This document shows positions 7,435 to 11,295 of a DNA stretch of 11,295 nucleotides, piece by piece. The stretch spans positions 1 through 11,295 of the forward strand of contig JNEM01013406.1 of the NCBI GenBank assembly GCA_000697335.1. Direction: 5' to 3'. Source of the DNA: Conidiobolus incongruus B7586. Taxonomy: Eukaryota; Entomophthoromycota; Entomophthoromycetes; Entomophthorales; Conidiobolaceae. The notes beneath the pieces are model-generated. The model did no database searches. It saw nothing but the letters and a program-made list of their open reading frames with translations, and was not told the origin of the DNA. Position 1 is the stretch's first letter. Every line of letters starts with the position of its first letter. The position numbers and the translations under genes are program-made.

Positions 7435-9488
7435 TTCATTATACTATTGGAATATCTTCAATCTTCAATTCTTATATTGATAAGAATTGTTAAAAGTATA
7501 ATCCAATAACAGCAATATAATTAAATAATATTTTAAAAAATATAATAATTTTATACCAATGATAATACGCAGAAGAAATTATGATTGTTAGCAGTCCTAC
7601 CTGATTTCATCTAAACAAACTAATTAACTAATATATCATATGATGAATTGACTATTATCAAATCCAAGACGAGTAACACCAACAAATTTATTAACTTGAT
7701 TGTATTAGTTTAAATTTTTGATTGTTGTTCATGTTGAAAATTGATTATTAATCCACTTCCAATTTTAGATTATAATTTTAATTTTTCATCCGTCATCTTA
7801 ATCAAGTATATATAATGATTAAAAGCAAATAATTATGATATAAATATTATTTCTTTGGATAATTTTTTTTATAATATGAGTTACTAATTTTTAATTCATC
7901 TATACATTTTTATATAATAATATATCTATAATATTTCTTAAAATTAAATATTAAATTTAATAAAATTTCATATTAATTTGATTTCTTTTCTAAAATATAA
8001 TTAGCATAGTTTAAGTATATTAGCATTGATTCAGAAGAGAACTTTTCTAATTTATATAATAAAATAGAATATATCAAATATGTTTATTATGAAAAATATT
8101 TTTAAAAAATTTTTACTCTTTTTTCAATATCCTTAATTTTTAGATTTTGATTTATAATTCAGTTTTATAAAAGTTTACATCATTTATTTTTATTTGGAGA
8201 TGAAATATATCCGTAACATATTATTATTATTATATTCTGTTATCAATATCACAAATATTCACTTATATGAGTTTCAACATATAAGTAGAATACCAATTAT
8301 TCGAATAACTAAAATTTTAATTGATATGCATTAAATATTCACTATATTAAAATAATCCATTAATCTGTGTTGGATATTTAATAAGTATAATTTAATCAGA
8401 TTGAAATAAAATATTATCTTCATAATAACATAGAAATTGTTATTATAAAATCCAATGTAATCTGATTGGTTGGAAAATTTCAGCCCAATATATTAATACA
8501 TCATTCAATAAAATTGCTTATATATATATTTAATTATATAAAAGATCAAAATTTGAAATTTATATTTAATAGCCAACATTCAAATTAAAAATGCTAATAT
8601 CAAATATTTGACACTTTTATTGAAAAAATAATTAAACCTTAAGAAAAATATTAAAATTATTTTTAATTGTTTAATTTTCATCCTTATTTCATTAATTAAA
8701 GATTTATAAAAAGATATTTTATTTATCATTTTATATAGATAAAAAGTTTTAAATATATATTGATTGAAATTATTGTCAAACTAGTTTAAATCTTTTAATT
8801 GATTAATAATGAATAAACTACTTTAAACTAATTTTCAATCATTTTGATAATCAATTTTCATGACCAAATTACCTAATAATGATTATATTGAATTAGTAAT
8901 ATAATATTCAACTATTTATTACAGATATGAATACTAAATAATAAAGGAGACTTTATAAACAATATTAAGGATCTGTATTTACTTATTATAGGGATTTATT
9001 GGAATATATTAAGTATCACATTATTGGCCAAAGTTTTATATATCAAAAACTATATATAATATTATAATAAGTTAAATCTACTATCTTTAATAAATTAAAT
9101 ATACTGTATCAACAAATATTTAATAGTATTTTAAAATAATTTTAATAATATATATATATAATTATGAATTCATTTAACTTTAAATAAAGAATCAAATAAG
9201 TTTAATTTTATTATTATATATTTGAAAATTAAACTAAAAAAATAAGTTATTTTATATAAACTATAGTTAATAAATAATTTATTAAAAAAATAAAAATTGA
9301 AACTTAGTTTAATTAAAATAAATTACACTAGTTTATAAAAATAAATTATAAAATTATAATAATATATATTTTTGTTGATAACTTTATTAATTCTTATTTA
9401 AATAAAATTAAATTAAATTATATAATAAATTTATTTAATTATTTATAGTAAAATATATTAAACTAAATTATAATAACTATAAATATAA
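7435..9488. other. AT-rich region without recognisable genes
   Basis: About 2 kb. I looked downstream of unit D for a transposase catalytic domain and found no matching motif in any frame. A slightly GC-richer patch near 7570-7690 has no open frame. Short AT repeats occur near 8219-8232 (TTA runs) and 9148-9162 (TA run). It is probably old, eroded repeat DNA. Confidence 0.5.
9199..9235. repeat. Small inverted repeat
   Basis: AGTTTAATTTT (9199-9209) and AAAATTAAACT (9225-9235) are perfect inverted partners around a 15-base loop. It could be a hairpin or the trace of a small inverted-repeat element. No flanking duplication is clear, and chance is plausible given the composition. Confidence 0.4.
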
Positions 9489-9877
9489 TAGTAAAAGGTT
9501 ATTAATATAATATAAAGGAAAACTTGATATAAAGGTAGTATGGCATAAAATATGGTAATATAATATGGGATGTAGCATGGATATATAAACAAAATTTAAT
9601 TAAGCTTCAAATTAGAATAAGTCACTAATATGTTAAGATTTATATTAGGTAGTGTTAATATATTATAATATTCATAAGATATAGTTTGAATTTTAGAAAT
9701 AATGAAAAATATAAGAAATAATAAGAATTGAGAGGAAAAAAAATATAATTAATTAAATAATTCAATGTTATTTATATAGTTAATTTAGTTATAAAAGTAT
9801 AAATTAATTATATAATATATAATTAATTGAATTATATGAAAATATATATATGAATTTAAAGAATTAGTTTTTTAATA
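9489..9877 (-). mobile_element. Solo LTR of the same Ty3/Gypsy family, old and eroded
   Basis: This aligns over its whole length (about 389 bp) with the LTR at 10561-10952. Shared blocks include TTTAATTAAGCTTCAAA and GATTTATATTAGGTAGTG. No polypurine tract or internal sequence adjoins it, so it is a solo LTR, the usual product of recombination between two LTRs. Its orientation is taken from the dated partner. Differences from the other LTR are mostly transitions, and this copy is the more AT-rich, which suggests it is the older insertion. The edges are fixed only by alignment and may be off by a few bases; no clear target duplication is readable. Confidence 0.83.
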
Positions 9878-9970
9878 ATAAAAAAATATATATCTTTGAT
9901 ATTATAAATTATTTTTATGGATTAATATATAAGTGATTTTTATTTTATGATTTATTTATATAAGTTAGTA

Positions 9971-10560
9971 TTAGTATAGAAATTAAATAATGGTATAATT
10001 TTAAGATTGAAATTAAACAAATAAATTAATAAATAATATATAAGAATTAATAAATAATATAAAATTAATAATCTTTTTTATTATTAATAACTCTTTTCTA
10101 TATTTTTAATAAGCTTCTAATACTTAAAAAATAGTTTTTTTTATTAAAAACTGAAATTTAATATTTCACAAACCAATTTAATTTATTTGCAAGAATTTTT
10201 TCCTGTAAGCTATTTTTTTAATTGTTTAAAACAATTATAATCACATAGATTATAATTAAGTGAATATACTAGATATGGTAACTCATTTTAATTTTTTTAT
10301 ATAAAAAATCTTTTATAGTTTTAGTTTTAAATATTTTATAATTTTTATGTAAAGTAATTAGTATCTTTAATTTATATTGAAAACACTATTTAGAAATTAT
10401 TTTATTTAAAAAAGTAATATATAACTTACAATTAGTTGATTTTTCTTGAGATATTAAATAAAAAAACCATATACCATTATAATCCATTATAATAATTAAT
10501 ATTCACTTATAATTAAAATACTTATTTATTAGAATTTATAAATGGGATTGATTTTGTAAG
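9971..10560 (-). mobile_element. Third mariner copy, 3' part, interrupted by an LTR element
   Basis: This copy is collinear with 99-689 of the inner mariner. Its inverted end begins after TA (9969-9970) and shares the AAATAATGG core. The minus strand keeps the phrase LPYLVYSLNYNLCDYNCF (about 10280-10227), where the third catalytic Asp (in CDY) is still present, unlike in the inner copy. The second catalytic position is changed and the frame is broken by stops and small shifts. The copy stops abruptly at 10560, where an LTR begins. The rest of the element should lie beyond the LTR retroelement, outside the window. Confidence 0.83.
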
Positions 10561-10952
10561 TGTTGTGGTAGTTAAACTAATATAGTGTAGAGGAAGACTT
10601 AATATAAAAGTAGTGTGGTGCAGAACATGGTAATATAATGTGGCTGTAGTGTGCAAGTGTAAACAAAGTTTAATTAAGCTTCAAACTAGGATGAGTCACT
10701 GATATATTAAGATTTATATTAGGTAGTGCCAATATCCTACAATATTGACAGAATATAGTCTCAATCTTAGAAATAGTGTAAAAGTAAAAATAGTAAGAAT
10801 TGAGAGGAAAAAGAGGAACCTAGTTTATTAGATAATTTAATACTATTTATACAATTAATTTAACTACATAAGTATAAATTAATCATATAATTTATAGTTA
10901 ATTGGATTATATGAAAGTATATATAAGAATTTAGAGAACTAGTTTCTTAACA
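10561..10952 (-). repeat. 3' LTR (392 bp)
   Basis: It begins TGTTGTGG and ends TTAACA on the plus strand, giving the TG...CA ends of retroviral-type LTRs with a short terminal inverted match (TGTT/AACA). Its right edge abuts the polypurine tract and its left edge abuts mariner sequence. A full-length relative, the solo LTR, lies about 700 bp to the left. Confidence 0.87.
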
Positions 10953-10966
10953 CTCCCCCAGTGGGT
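10953..10966 (-). other. Polypurine tract
   Basis: On the minus strand CTGGGGGAG lies immediately before the LTR's TGTTAAG. This is where plus-strand synthesis is primed in LTR elements, and its position confirms which LTR this is. Confidence 0.8.
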
Positions 10967-10996
10967 CTCTTAGAGGAGACACACTCCCTAATTTTT

Positions 10997-11295
10997 TACA
11001 AATAGGTATGATAGGCTGAGGTATTCTTAATATTTTCTAGAGGTTCCCATGTAGCTTCTTCAATAGGATAACCCATCCATTTTACATAAAAATAAAGCTT
11101 ATTCCTAATAGATTTAGATTTAATTATGTAATCAATATAGTATTCTTCTTCTCTATCTTGATTAATAATTGGATCTAGTTTTGGGGTTTTTAATCAATTA
11201 GGAAAAGTGTCAAAATCTTCAAAGTATGGTTTAATTTTGGATATGTGAAAGGTAGGGTTGATCCTCAAAGTTGGAGGTAATTCCAAGGTAATATA
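10997..11295 (-). pseudogene. Integrase C-terminal module and chromodomain of a Ty3/Gypsy element (fossil)
   Basis: The minus strand reads a GPY/F-like integrase tail, LELPPTLRINPTFH, resembling the common LPxxLRIHPVFHVSxLKPY. An acidic linker follows, then a chromodomain with the hallmarks YFYVKWMGYP and ATWEPLENI. The polyprotein ends about 45 bases before the LTR. Chromodomains of this type direct integration toward marked, usually silent, chromatin in chromoviruses, which fits the repeat-rich setting. Only the last part of pol is inside the window; it is damaged and treated as a relic. Confidence 0.85.

Larger units (their letters stand above)
10561..11295 (-). mobile_element. Ty3/Gypsy chromovirus-type LTR retroelement, 3' end, partial
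   Basis: From left to right on the plus strand are the 3' LTR (10561-10952), the polypurine tract, and the end of the pol polyprotein with integrase C-terminus and chromodomain. This is the mirror of the usual 5'-to-3' order, so the element lies on the minus strand and continues past the window end. It inserted into the third mariner copy and so is younger than it. The visible coding part appears damaged, with at least one break, so I treat it as a fossil. If the insertion made a 5-bp target duplication, GTAAG (10556-10560) should recur at the far end. Confidence 0.85.

Noticed and set aside
7435-8200. Catalytic domain of a transposase downstream of unit D
   Set aside because: No DDE-type motif or open frame was found; the DNA turns AT-rich straight after the TAA.
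1-11295. Mitochondrial or plastid DNA, suggested by the high A+T
   Set aside because: Nuclear-type elements (chromodomain LTR retroelement, mariners) are present and no organelle genes or tRNAs are visible.
1-11295. Centromere or CRISPR-like array
   Set aside because: There is no tandem satellite and no regularly spaced repeat; the high A+T and chromodomain element alone are not enough.

Overview
The window is extremely AT-rich eukaryotic DNA (by eye about 80% A+T or more outside the genes), built of transposon wreckage around a small cluster of GC-richer genes. A chromodomain-bearing Ty3/Gypsy element, 1.3 kb mariner transposons with TA target duplications, and copies that differ mainly by transitions toward A/T would fit an AT-rich fungal genome or a fungus-like protist. 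The sequence does not fix the species. I see no tRNA, rRNA or CRISPR array, and no bacterial gene organisation.

Left end (1-2120): two nested mariner transposons of one family, both on the minus strand. A full-length copy (99-1410, 1312 bp, with inverted ends and a TA duplication) sits inside an older copy whose pieces are 1-98 and 1413-2118. The inner copy still shows two N-terminal helix-turn-helix (HTH) segments and a DD34D-spaced catalytic region, but it is dead.

Middle (about 2950-7434): four same-strand relatives of one small DNA-binding gene, separated by AT-rich DNA. They encode the two-HTH N-terminal half of a plant/oomycete-type mariner-like transposase, with no catalytic domain beside them. 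From left to right they are unit A (3028-3453, decayed), unit C (3965-4225, only the first HTH), unit B (4911-5384, complete apart from one in-frame TGA) and unit D (6973-7434, intact, 153 aa). Unit D is the only clearly intact protein-coding gene. The cluster looks like a duplicated, possibly domesticated DNA-binding family, and it is the most interesting content here.

Right end (7435-11295): about 2 kb of featureless AT-rich DNA, then an eroded solo LTR (9489-9877). A third mariner copy (9971-10560) follows, cut by a Ty3/Gypsy chromovirus-type element on the minus strand. Its 3' LTR is 10561-10952, followed by the polypurine tract and then the integrase C-terminus with a chromodomain, which runs off the window end.

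The mariner and LTR elements are fossils in this window. The HTH genes are unrelated in origin to the mariner copies at the edges, because their N-terminal motifs belong to a different branch. They may act as sequence-specific DNA binders, but no target can be proven from this sequence.
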